Source: Hermetia illucens (Eukaryota > Arthropoda > Insecta > Diptera > Stratiomyidae). Taken from it: 64,000 nucleotides of DNA. How positions within the stretch are numbered: position 1 is the stretch's first letter; each line of letters starts with the position of its first letter. Under the pieces are notes generated by a model, which was not told the origin of the DNA, made no database searches, and worked only from the letters and a program-made list of their open reading frames with translations. Below are positions 10,530-22,182 of this stretch, one piece after another. The position numbers and the translations under genes are program-made. The DNA is taken from NCBI RefSeq assembly GCF_905115235.1, contig NC_051851.1, forward strand, positions 151,604,692-151,668,691. The letters are read 5' to 3'.

Positions 10530-13500
10530 CTAAAATTCAAACACCTGCTTCACCTCTCCGGTGAACTCGTACTCACCGCCCGCTTGTTTCGGGGCCAGAT
10601 TTTCATCTTCTTGCGCCACAAAGTACGTGTCCACCAAGGTGAAGGCTTGATTGTAAATTTCTTCGTTTTGGTGATTTTGTAGCGCTTCGAGTTTATCTAG
10701 CGCTCCAATTTCTTCCATAAGCAAACATAGAGACGATGTACCACCCAATTTTTCGGCAAGATTGAAAACATTTGATATACCGGTCAGAACAACTTTAACG
10801 GTCCGGGCGTCGTTTGAATTCAACAGATCACAGAATGGTTTTAGAAGATCGAATTTTTCAATGAGGGAAACCACTTGTTCGGGCGTGCCGCTCGTCGTGG
10901 CATTTGTTACGACCCATGCAGCTTCTTTCTGGCATTTGAAGTCGCCGGTGACTAAGACTTTGCGGAGTCTAGGGAAAACGTCTGGAAATTGAATGAAAAA
11001 TTGTTTGTAAGACAGGAAGCAGGGGAAATTCAATAAGTTGGGTTTCTTTTTGATTTGTATTTCTTTGATTTAAACTTACCTGCGTCAATCACATCCTGAA
11101 TTTGACGTTGATTTCCCGCCGTGATATTACTTAAAGTCCATGCGGCCTCTTTTACAATGTTGTTCTTGTTATGTTCCAGAAGTTTGGCTAATCGTGGTAA
11201 TCCGCCAGCGTTAATAACAGTATCGGTCTGTCAAAAAAGAGAACGTTTGTTATTGAACAGATTCTCAACCCTTAATAAGGTAGATACAATTTAAAATACT
11301 CTTCTTAGGACACACAATTGCCTTAAGAATAATAGTGAAGCTTCGCAATGTAACGGCTGGAAGGAAATTCTTCCAGAAATGCCGCATTCTACTCCATACA
11401 TTGCCTCATTACAAATTTTGTACATGAATTTATATTCTGGAATGTTATCATGTGGAGAAATGTATATACCTCGCCCTGAAAAAAGACTTGTAACCATTTG
11501 TCTCCAAAAGACTCGTAGCCATTTGTCTATAATTCTCCTTTTCTAGTGATTACGATAGTGCACGACTTCCCAAGGACAAATCTGATCGGGAGGCGTTAAG
11601 ATCACCTTGTGTTCGCCAAGGAAATTTCAGATAGAAGCATGATCATTTGATTGGTCGCCTTTCCACGGGCCAATGGTATCAAGCCTATATAGGTCATTAG
11701 CTGCTTCCATTTTCACCTCCAAATGATTGAAAACAACTTCGACTGCCGTGGTCGGCGGTCCAGCAACCTGTCCCAGCAACTTTCTGCTCTCTCGGCCACC
11801 AGACGATGCAAACCGGTACTCTTGCACGTTTATGCGCCCTATTAGGCAATGTGCCAGAATTTCATACAAATCTTCAGTATTAGTAAACATTTTGAGTGCA
11901 CACCCAGGTTGACGGTATGCGAATGATGTTTCTAGTCCAATAGGCGGTTGTATGGACTGTGGGCTGTTCAGGCGTAACGACAGACCTGTCAGATCGTGGA
12001 TACCTGGCTTAAAGTTTCGTGCTTCAATCGAAGCAAACAATCTCCCTTATCTCTCTGTTGACTTTTTATTATTATCGTTTTGTTTAAGAACTGATGCGCT
12101 GGACCAGCATGTAGTGAGTTGTCTCAGTCAGATTTGCCTTCACTGGTTGTTTCCCCATCTTCACTATTGTTTTGAGTTGCATCGAATATTTCTGGTAGCA
12201 CTAGATCTAGGATCTGTTTGGACAGAGATTTCCTTTTTTCCACGATTTTCTTTCTTACACTGCTCAGCAAGGGATCATAAGTCTGTTTAACATCAGCTCT
12301 CCCACGAAAACTTTATTGCAAAATTTTGCCAGTAAACGCGAAAGTTTTTATTTCGGCCCCAGCCGCCTTACCTAGACAACTTTCTAGTTGCATCCGCAAA
12401 AGAGGAGCAGCTTGAACATTTACGAAAAATTTTTGAACGACTGCCAACGTTTATTAAATTAAAGTAATTCCGTCGAAATGTGTTTGGAATTAAGAAGATA
12501 AGAGCACCTAGATTAATCGATCAAAACGGAACCAAACCAATCCCAACACAAGTGGAAACAATCAAAAGTTTTAAACGCCCGACAAATTTAGTCAAATTGC
12601 GAAGATACCTGGGAATCGGAAATTTCTGCCGCTGCGATATTAGCGCCTTTAAACTCACTTACAAAAGGCTACCGAAAAACGATCAAAGATCCGTTGAGTG
12701 GAGAGAAGAAGCTCAAGCTGCTTTCGAATTGAGCAAAATTTAATCGCGAATGTGACACTTTTAGCGCATTCAAAGCCTGGAGCACCACTAATCATCACAT
12801 CGAAGACTGACATTGGCGCAATGCTGGAGCCAAGACCGAAATTGGAAGCCACTAGAGATTTTCTCCCAGAAGCTATGCGAAAAACAAAATGAAATACTTA
12901 CGATAAGGAACTCCTTGCAATTTACGAAGGAATCAAACATTTTCGCAACATGTTTGAGCGCATGAGTTTTATGTTCCGAACAGATAACAAACAAACGACT
13001 TACTTTCACCGTCAATCAGCATGCAGACAAAGCTGCCCCAAGCAAGGGGCAACTATTACGATTTTTTCAGTTGACATCGCCGAGAAACAATACATCGAAC
13101 GGGAATTACAAGAAACTCTTCGACAATAACCGTCTCTGCATTTACATCCAATAAATATCGAAGAGAGCAAGATAATTTATTTGGATATTGAATCAGGCAG
13201 TATCAGACCGTATATCCCTTCTGTACTTAGTCGCAAAATTTTCAACAATTTCACGAACTGTCACACCCAAGCGGAGCACAACAGAAATACGTGTGGCCTG
13301 CATCAGAAAAGATATTACAAGATGGTCAAGAATTTGCATAGCATGCGTCTAAGGTCAGCAGACACGTTAAAAACACCTCTCAACAGTTCTTAAAACCTGA
13401 CACACGTTTCCAACTTATACATCTTGATATTGTGGGACCCCTCCCTTCTTCCCATGGATTTATCTACGCGCTCACTATCATAGACCAGTTCACACGTTGG

Positions 13501-16500
13501 CCAGAAGCCCCCAGATCCCCACTGACACCGTAATTCCTGGTTCCGATCCGGGCATGGGGGATATTGAACCCTCGTTTGCTAAAGCATCCGAGATTTCATT
13601 TCCCTTTACACCACAATAACCAGGTACCCAGAGTAGTTTCACCGTATTAAATCTAGAAACAGCGTTCCATCGATTTCTACATTCCTGAACAATTTTTGAA
13701 GTGATCAAGTGTCTGTGTCTTCTTACCACTCGGAGAGTTAGCGAGTTACAATCCTCTGTTACCATCTTTATACGTTTTTGGACATTCTTAGTGTAGTGGT
13801 AAACTACCACAGGCTTTCCCACCACGACAAGGTAGTGTCTGAGGGGGAGTTCCACGGTATTACTTGGCTTTCAAACTACAGTCAAGGAAGACCTCAATTG
13901 TTTAGCAACTGAGTTGGTCTACCAGAGGAATTCTTCATCAGCAATGGCATCCCAACCGGCTGCCAAATAGCCGCCGAAACTGAACTTGAGAGAATGCAGA
14001 AATTTCGACCCACAATAGTCAATCGCTTACACACCAACATCTCATTCGTGTGCAACGTCAGCGTTCAGGAAAAAAAAATGCATATACACCTGCATCTGGA
14101 GGAATCATCAAAACATACTCCGGTCCACGAACGAGGAAAACTTCACAGAAATCAGTGTCAGTCGACAGGCCGAGCGTCACTTAGGGGGTATTATGGGACA
14201 CCGACTCCAACGAGGACTTTTGAGTTTAAGCACAGCATCTTTGCAGCACTGCACCAGTCGACTAAACAGAATGATAAGCAAAACACGTGTACCTTTTCCG
14301 TTAATTTGAATTTTGTTCTAATAAACTGGTTCGTTGAAAAATCATGATTTTTTTATAAGTGATGAGAATAACGAATTAGTGGAGTGCGCTATGACCCCTC
14401 CACATCTTCAATCAAACATAACAAGAAGAAAAAGATTTGCCAAATCAGCATGGGTTTGCACCAGATCCTTCATATTCCCACCTACAAGTTTAAGTACGTG
14501 ACGAACTTCTGTGGTCAAAGGGTAGTATAGGTCCCAGGGCAAAACGTGGATGGAAGCATAAACCTGGGAAACCTGCTGAAGCAACACCAACAACTCTACT
14601 ACCAAATCCTATCTCTACCTCCACCTGATAACCGCTGGGAACTGTTCCTAAACGAAAAGCTGCAGACGGAGAAGGACGAAGGCGAGTCTCCCACACCTAA
14701 AAACGCGACAAATTGTCCCAACTGGTCCTCCAGGTTGGGGGTTGAGTAGGGCTGACAACGCTATACGGAAAACTGAAGTTACGAAGCCACAACAGGAGCC
14801 TCGAACTGGATAATACAATGACGAAACCAGCAACGACAAAGGTATAACGATTTGCGCATTTTCTCATGGAACGTGCGCTCCTTGTACAGAGATTTAGCTT
14901 GCAAGCAGCTAGCCGATACCCTGTTCCAATATAGGACTGATGTAACAGCGTTACAGGAGATGCGTTGGGCAGGGAGCGGTTCCCTGGAGAAGAGTCGCTA
15001 CACCATATATTATAGTGGCCATCCAGTACTGCTTCTTAGTCAGCCAAAAAATGAAACCTGTTGTTGTCGCTTTTGAAAATATAAGCGAAACGCTATGCAC
15101 TCTGCGTATGCGAGGCAAGATTGGAAATATAAGCCTCATAAACGTTCACGCCCCAACAGAGGAGACTGCAGAGTCGGAGAAGAATACAAAATTATACTTG
15201 GGGATTTTAACAGCCAAGTAGGGAAGGAGCCCGTATTCAGGGGTTGCGTTGGCTCCCATAGCTTACATCAAAATAGAAATGATAACGGACTACGGATTAT
15301 CCAATAAGCAGTGTCACACGAAATGTTTGTTGGAAGTACCTGGTTTGCGCGGAAAGCGGTCCACCAACATACGTGGGCTTCTCCAGACGGGACCACTTTC
15401 AACCAAATTGACCACGTGTTGGATCGAACGCCGCTACCTCTCAGCCTTGATGAATGTCAGAAAATATAGGGGGGCCAATATAGACTCGGATCACTATCAC
15501 ATTGGCATAGTGCCCGGGCTCGAATGACAACACCACCCAGAATCCCCTCTGACGATCAGGTAAGAGTTAACACTAAAGCCATCCACAACACAGCCCTTCG
15601 CAACACCTATAAGAGGGAAATGGATGCCGCAATAACCGCGGTAAACAGAGGACCTGGAAATGAAACATCAACAAATGATCTTCACAATCACCTGAAGACC
15701 GTTATCATAAATACGGCCATAAACATACTTAGCCCCAGCCGCAAAAAGAGTCAGAACCGCTGGTTTGACGATGAATGTAAACTAGCAACGGAACGGAAGA
15801 ATGCTGCATACCGAGTAATGTTGCATTGTCAAAGGACGCGAGCACACGCGGAGACTTATCACGAATTCCGGCGAGCGGAGAAGCGACTTCACAGACGGAA
15901 AAAAGAGAACCAATAGGTCTGTGAACTCGAAAAGTGCAGGGAGCAACCGCACCAAGCGCGGAAGTTTTACCAACAAGTCAGCAGGATGACGCCTTACACA
16001 CCTCAATCCTCATCCTGCCGAGACAAAGAGGGAAATCTGATTTCCGGCAGAATGGGCATATTGTGGCGATGAGTTGAGTACTTTGATAAACTATTGAACA
16101 ACCAGAACGTCGACGAGTTGAAGGTCCCGTCAACTGAAGACGACGGACAAATACTGTCACAACCAAGTGTAGAAGAAAAACGTCGTGCAATTCATCGACT
16201 TAAAAATCAAAAGTCGCTAGGAGCCGAAGGAATTACAGCAAGTGGTTCATCAACTTGTGCTTAAGGTGTGGGACAGCGAATCAACGCCTGAAGACTGGCA
16301 ACGAGGCATTATCTGTCTCATGCATAAAAAAGGGGATATCACGCAGTGCAGCAATTATAAAGGTATCGCGTTGCTGAGTACCATCTGTAAGATATTCTCC
16401 GCTATCTTGCTAAGCCGGATAGCCCCATACGCCCAGCATATCATTGGCCCATACCAAAGAGGCTTCACTCCAGCCAAAACAGGTCAGGTTTTCTCTCTGC

Positions 16501-19316
16501 GGAAAGCGATGGAAAAACTGTTGGAATATGGGCATCAGTTGCAACATCTTTTCATCGACTTTAAAGCCGGCTATGATAGCATAGCCTGGATAAAATTGTA
16601 CACGGCCATGAGAGAATTCGATATCCGTACGAAATTGCCCTATCATGCGTCCTTTTCAACCTGATTCACCTTTTCAAAGTGATTCGCGATGCCGATGTAA
16701 ATGCGAGAGGCACCATCCTCTTCAAGTCCACCCAACTAGTGACTTACGCTGACAATATCGATCTCATGGGAAAAACAACCCGAAATTTACAGTCTACCTT
16801 CATCTAGATCGAGCAGGCGGCGCGAGATCCTGGGCTGCACATTAATGAAGGCAAAACGAAGTATATGGTGGTAATAGAACGAACAACATCGAATCGCACT
16901 GGTCAAACGAAAACAATGAAGATAAGAGACTACAACTTTAGACCGTTGAAAATTTCTCCTAAGGTCGAAAATCACAACCGATAACAGCTACGATGATGAA
17001 ATCCGCCCACGGTTGTTGGCAGCCAACAGAGCCTATTTCAACTTACAAAAACTGTTCCACTCGAAACGTCTCACCATAGGGTCAAAGCTCTTACTGTACA
17101 AGACAATGACCTTGCCAGTCCTCATGTATGCCTCGGAGACTTGGGTTCTTAGCAAGAAGAATAGCGAACTATTGGCCGCGTTCAAGAAAAGAATCCTCCG
17201 AAGAATTTTTGGCCCCCTACATGAGGATTGACGATTCCGTAGCCTACACAATGACGAAATCTATGAGCGATACCATGACCATCCGGTTGTGGATAAAATT
17301 CGGCTCAATAGGTTACGGTGGGCGGGTCAGTTAATCCGTATGGACGAGGATGATCCAGCCCGGAAAGTCTATAAGGGCAATATCTATGGTAGAAAAAGAA
17401 GACGAGGCAGACCCTGCCTAAGATGGAGCGATGACGTAGGTCAGGACGCCAGACAGCTTTTAGGGATATCGAATTGGTGGACCTCGGCGCAAAACCGGGA
17501 TGTTTGGAGTTCCTTATTAAGGCAGGGCTCGACCGGATACCGGTTGTTGCACAGTTGATGATGATGATGATGACGAGCTCCAAAAGGAATTGAATGAGGG
17601 CAACGAAAGATAAATCTTTCACACGCGTCTATGAAGACAGACCTCAGAGCCTTGATATTATCCCACGTTGAATGTAAAAATTAATGACTTTGTCATATAA
17701 CGAATCATACCTGGTGCTAATTGGAGCAACATAGTCTGCGGACTGTGTCTGCTGTGGAGTGAAGACAAACGACCACAAAATTTTCTATTGTAAAAACACA
17801 CAAAACATAGGGACAAATATAGAGTAAGATTTTTGGTTCCTTCCCTCTCCCTTAACTCTTACAGGACCTGGCGCTTTTTTTTTCTTTTTCCTTATTCACT
17901 CACCAAACTCCACAGCAGTAATAAAAAACACAAAGGAAAAGAACAACATAGGACATAGGAAATGTTTCTCTTCTGAACGAGCTCTAGAAACTAAATATCG
18001 ATACCGCTGACTTCATAGGTAACAATTTGCCGGCGGTCCCATCAGGAACCATCGTGATCCGTTGCCGCCACATTTTTAACTTCATGGGGCTCTGATAAAC
18101 AACACTCAAATACACGTATTTGATCCATCTCCTAGCGTCCCTGACCTATTTGATTTTACATCAACGAAACTGTCTTAATTTCTATTGTGAATCCTAAATC
18201 ATGGAACTGACCTTCACCTAATAACAATTGAACGTAAGAACAAGTCACTTACCTGCACATCTGTGCCTGTAACAATATTCCCAACACTCCTCAGCGCAGG
18301 CACAATAATGGACGGTTCGTCAATATCCAGCAGCGAGACCAATCGACTCACAAGTCCCGTGTCAATGATCGCCTGAATTCTTTTATTCTCGTCGTCAGTC
18401 ACATAGGAAATAGCCCAGCATGCATCGGCCAACACCTGAGTATCATTAACATGCAGCAACCTTGCTAGCAGCGGCAGAATCGGTTGAATCTTTTCGAACG
18501 GCGGCGACGGGTTCTTATTCCTGCACAAGTTCGACATGAGCCACACAATATTCCGCAGGAAAGACAACGGGGTCGTCTCGCTCACAAGCCGGAGCAGGGG
18601 CTCAATTGCATTGTTGTTGAGTACAATATCGCGAGCAACCGGCCCATCGCCTGCAATATTTCCCAGCGCCCAGACCGATTGTTCGGCTACGGTCATGGTA
18701 GGTGATTCCAAGAGTGCAACGAAATACCGTACCGCATCTGCGTCTATCACAGTTCGAGTCTGTTCTGAGTTGCCGGAGGCTACGTTGGTCAGGGCCCAGG
18801 CGGCTTCGAACTGTAGTGGCGGGCTGTGAATGGAAGTTTAAAAAAGTTAGTCCTGAAAGTAAGGAATGCAAAAGAGGAGGTCGTACTTTTCGAATCGCTT
18901 CAGGAAGGAAACACACAGGGGGACGATGCCGTGCGAGATCATCAGATCAATTGGAGGATTCTGCTCGCGGCTCAACATTTTCCTGGCCGCTTGGACGCCC
19001 ATGAACTGGCGGGCGGGATCACTAGACTTCATTGCTAGGATCATGTCCTCTACTTTCATAGCAACCGGCGACTGGCCATTTGCATCTTTTAGTGGCGACG
19101 TCAGTTCATCTTCGTTGATGTTTCTGCGCTTGAGCATTTGATCCTCTTTCTTTGATTTGCGAAGCTCCACGGTGATTTCATGTCGTTTCACACGCATGGT
19201 CTGGAAAGTAGCCATATTACAATCTAATCAGTCTTGGATATGTAGAAATTCCCAATTACCTCTGTGTTCTTTGCATGGTTTTTGTATGAACCGAGACGAG
19301 CTGTAGCGTTTTCCAT
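10530..19316 (-). CDS. Pen: Importin subunit alpha (Pendulin / importin alpha-2 type)
   Basis: Nuclear import adaptor: it binds classical nuclear localisation signals and hands cargo to importin beta. Five coding exons fit (minus strand): 19316-19260, 19200-18887, 18823-18253, 11227-11080, 10981-10530, a total of 513 residues against about 520 for Pendulin. Exon 1 begins [19 protein letters not shown]; this start is chosen because exon 2 continues with the basic importin-beta-binding segment ([22 protein letters not shown], residues ~22-46). Armadillo repeats show their WxxxN positions: [46 protein letters not shown] and [16 protein letters not shown] point to the alpha-2 branch. The short tail ends QVFEF. 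Intron 3 is about 7 kb and full of transposons. The promoter faces that of Chk2. Loss of Pendulin in Drosophila gives blood-cell overgrowth and female sterility. Confidence 0.95.
11230..12340. other. Importin intron 3, left part: no gene recognised
   Basis: The only sizeable open frame is 137 codons on the minus strand (11627-12040, containing [20 protein letters not shown] and [20 protein letters not shown]). I do not recognise it. It has no splice or start context that would make it a host exon and may be transposon-derived. Confidence 0.35.
12340..14400 (+). mobile_element. Ty3/gypsy LTR retrotransposon fossil (pol), with nested LINE piece
   Basis: Parts in order: end of reverse transcriptase, RNase H (RT-linked), and integrase including its C-terminal region beyond the nested insert at about 13495-13860. 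It is clearly broken, with many disruptions, and lacks a recognisable gag, a 5' LTR and most of the reverse transcriptase. A 3' LTR may lie around 14150-14400 but I could not delimit it. The family is Ty3/gypsy, by similarity to insect 17.6/opus-type pol proteins. The number of disruptions and the later LINE insertion suggest an old insertion. It sits inside intron 3 of importin alpha in antisense orientation. Confidence 0.75.
13495..13860 (-). mobile_element. I/LOA-type LINE RNase H fragment nested in the gypsy fossil
   Basis: A continuous 121-codon minus-strand frame contains an RNase H tail: [45 protein letters not shown]. The WVPG(H/Y)CGVKGNE block matches RNase H domains of I-group LINEs. 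It separates two parts of the gypsy integrase region, so it entered after the gypsy element did. Confidence 0.7.
14514..17575 (+). mobile_element. LINE-A copy 1, near full length, broken (RTE-like)
   Basis: About 3.06 kb. An ORF1-like or leader part (14546-14750) is followed by an apurinic-type endonuclease ([20 protein letters not shown] from 14852; [17 protein letters not shown]). The reverse transcriptase runs from 15524 to 16970 ([36 protein letters not shown] near 16748 where YADD is expected). The C-terminal part reads [19 protein letters not shown] and [20 protein letters not shown]. The tail is a GAT repeat. Copy 2 at 55168-57800 begins at the same base, which fixes the 5' boundary. 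At least eight stops or shifts. It lies in importin intron 3, antisense to the gene. Confidence 0.85.
17576..18252. other. Importin intron 3, right part: nothing recognised
   Basis: AT-rich intron sequence without open frames of note. It carries the splice donor of exon 3 at 18252-18251 (minus strand GTAAGT). Confidence 0.5.
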
Positions 19317-19625
19317 TTTTTTCTGTTTTCGGTGGGACGCGCACGTTTAAAATGAGTTTAGTCGTGATTTTTGTCAAAATTTGTTCGATATTTCAATGTC
19401 GATGATAGAAAATAGTCAAGAAAACCACGTGAACGAACCAGGACTGCACAACACCTGCACAAAGGCTAAATTGAAATTCAAATTAGACAACGGTCGACAG
19501 ATGAAACCGTTCAACTGATCTGGCGGGGATCGAGGCTCGCGAAGTTGGCAGTGTTTATACGTGGATTGATGGCCAGGGGGCAGTAGGATCGTTTTGGCGG
19601 TTACATTGGACGGCTTTTGCCGCTA

Positions 19626-21600
19626 CTTAAGGGGGCCATCCCGTGTGTCGGGTTGAGAAATCGATTTTTTTTTTTGCATGAATTGTATCTATATATATTG
19701 GAGAATATGTGGGCAAAGGGATATTCCGAGTCGTTTAGAAATTACAGTGTTAAACAGATAAAGAGTTTGCAGAGTACTCACTCTAGCCGCGGCTGCAAAC
19801 TCGAATCTTTTTTTACCTGAGCCTTATAAACTCGAACACAGGTATAAATATAAAAATAAATAATAAATTGTCTAAACTGATTTGCTGTTTGGAATAAAAA
19901 GGATAATCCAGTCTAGAGTGAGCACTGAAAGGCTTTCAAGCTATACTCAGTTATACTTTGTTATAAGTATTGTGCTGTTTGTGTGTTCAGTGATTTTTTT
20001 AAATGGATCGTACGAAGGGAGATCGCTTGAACGTTCAACGTCATGCTCGCACTAAAAAACGAGTATTTCATGGGAATCGATACTTATCAGAGAAGAAAAA
20101 GGACTTCGTATCAACATCAGCAAAGAAACTTTTAGCAAGCATGAAAATGGATGTTCCAATTGCAACAAGTATTGTATATCTGTATTGGATTTTGCTGGAG
20201 TTTTCTTCAGTATTTCTGCAAATAATAAAATATACGTAGTAGTAAACAAGGAATGCGTAGTATATGTCGAGAAAAGAATGGGAACGCGGCTTAGAAATGC
20301 AAAGGAGAATCACCAAGGCATTGGTGGAAAAGGGGCTGGAAAACTTACTAATAAGGTTATTAACGACCTCACAACATTTTTGGGCTAGCTATTCGTCGAC
20401 ACGCAAATCCGATAGAAGGAATGAAGCAAGAAATTTGGGCAACTTTCTTCCATAAATGTTCTACAGACGAAAATCCTCAGCATCAAAATTGTCCAACAGG
20501 CGAGGACAGTTGGTGCAAATGGCGTAAATCGGAAGCTAAAGGAGAACTGGATAGTTTCCACCACGAGAAGGCACCTTTGACTGAAGAAATTCAAACAGTC
20601 ATCAAACCAATCTACGAAGATTTGTCACGAGATAATCTCTTAAACAGATGTTTAGGAGCAGAGACCCAGAATAACAATGAGTCGTTAAATGCATTGATCT
20701 GGACTTTCGCTCCTAAACACCTTCATTCTGGGGCCAAGGTCGTGAAAATAGCCACTTTTCTGGCTGTAATTATTTTCATTGAAGTATTCAATGGCATTTT
20801 CAAAATACTAGTGACAATGGGATGTCAAGTTGGTCACATATGTCAGGTTTATGACGACCGCCGCAATGAAGCGCGAATTTGGCGGTCCGAACGACGATCG
20901 ACTGGCCTCGCTAAAAGAGCCAGAATTGAAACCAGAGAGCAACAATCGGCCTTACAAGACTTTTTTGAAGAAACAGAGGGTGCTCCCTATGGACCAGGTA
21001 TAGCAGATTAATGGTGAGTTAACATTTTACTGATGACAATCACATTTAAATTTTCAAATACGTTTTTCTCGAAACTGCATCTTGAAAATCGCCTGCCACC
21101 ATAGCTCAAAATCTATCCAACCAAATTCTTTGAAATTTTCACGACTTCTTTAATACATATTTCTACGGTCCGCCAACTAGGATAATTGCAATCCGATGGG
21201 TAATTTTTTTTTTATTCATAAAAAAGCCGTAAAAATTATTAAAAATTAAATTAAGTTTAAAAGCCCACCAAAAATTTACCTTTTAATATTTTCTGATTAT
21301 CAGAGTTTGCGGATCTTGGAATATTGTCCACATTAAAATGCTGCTTAGTTTTTTTTCTCAGATGAACACAGCGCCCTCCAGCGTGGCAGCAGAAAAACAC
21401 CTTTTTTTGGAGATGGGTGCATAAATTGACACGTGTTCCGAAAACTAGCTACGATATCAAGCTGAAAAATTTATCACATATACGAGAGATATCAATAAAC
21501 ATATGGTGAAAAAATCACGTTTCTATCTTTATCCAGTCCTCCAAAATAATTTTTCCAAAAAAGGCAAAAAACGGCCTTCACACGGGATAACCCCCTTAAG
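19626..21600 (+). mobile_element. Mutator-like DNA transposon with 22-bp terminal inverted repeats
   Basis: The ends match as inverted repeats: 19626-19647 (starting CTTAAGGGGG, ending CCCGTGTG) and 21579-21600, with 20 of 22 bases complementary. The interior encodes a transposase of the Mutator-like transposase domain type, recognised from memory. Its parts are MDRTKGDRLNVQRHARTKKR from 20003, VFHGNRYLSEKKKDFVSTSA, a piece in another frame (GKGAGKLTNKVINDLTTFLG), then IEGMKQEIWATFFHKCSTDE, PTGEDSWCKWRKSEAKGELD, RCLGAETQNNNESLNALIW and AKVVKIATFLAVIIF to a stop at 21011. A deletion and frameshifts in the N-terminal half make it inactive. A possible imperfect target duplication (TTTGCC) flanks it at 19615-19620 and 21603-21608. 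It sits between the divergent importin and Chk2 genes. Confidence 0.8.
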
Positions 21601-22182
21601 GGTTTGCCCTTAATTGTTGCCTGTTTGTGTCGGCGATTTTGGTAGCTCAACTTCAATGAACTTCCGTAATTGCTGAAAAGCCGGTGTCCTAATTATATTC
21701 AAAGTTTCTATTGTTTGTATTTTATCTAGTTTACCATTTAGATATTTGTATTCCAAGACCAGTCGCTTTATATCTTAAGGTTGTATCCTTACGTTTGTAT
21801 CAATTATTTCAAATTATACTTTTCTGGTAAAGAGAAGATAAAAGATAAACCTTAACCTGCCGAAGCTAAAACAGTTTGGATTCAATGTTCCTTACCCTTC
21901 CACAGCAGCTTCCATTTCAAAAGCAATGTTTTGACGTCCAACCAAGTGATGTCGGCACCATCCCCTATTTTCCGGCGCTTTTGTTTGCTGGTCGGCACCG
22001 TTAAACGTCTGGCATGTGGTGCTGATCGTTCTTACGGGTTGTGTCGTTTGAATGTTGGTCCGTGAATGCGAAGTAGTTGAATGTCATAAAGAAATTGTGT
22101 TCGGCAGTGAATTTCGCTGTTTAGTTAGATTTTAGCCAATCAATTTCGTTCAGTGCAATCTGGAGACCTCCTTGTCCGCGAC
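21601..22182 (+). promoter_or_regulatory. Chk2 upstream region and 5' UTR
   Basis: Nothing coding is seen. The last ~280 bp before the ATG at 22183 are less AT-rich than the rest and probably hold the 5' untranslated region. I cannot place a TATA box or start site. The opposite gene, importin alpha, starts at 19316, so the intergenic control region is about 0.9 kb once the transposon is subtracted. Confidence 0.3.

Noticed and set aside
11627-12040. 137-codon minus-strand frame as a host gene in the importin intron
   Set aside because: No recognised family, no start or splice context, in transposon-rich sequence. Left as unassigned.
18602-19141. Several open frames overlapping importin exons 2 and 3
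   Set aside because: Shadows of the GC-richer importin coding exons.
19201-19215. Importin start at the ATG at 19215
   Set aside because: A splice acceptor falls at 19202-19201 and an upstream exon (19316-19260) supplies [14 protein letters not shown], matching the Pendulin N-terminus better.
22153-22182. Chk2 start upstream of 22183
   Set aside because: The longer frame begins with GTG, not ATG. The ATG at 22183 gives the SQ/TQ-rich N-terminus expected for Chk2.
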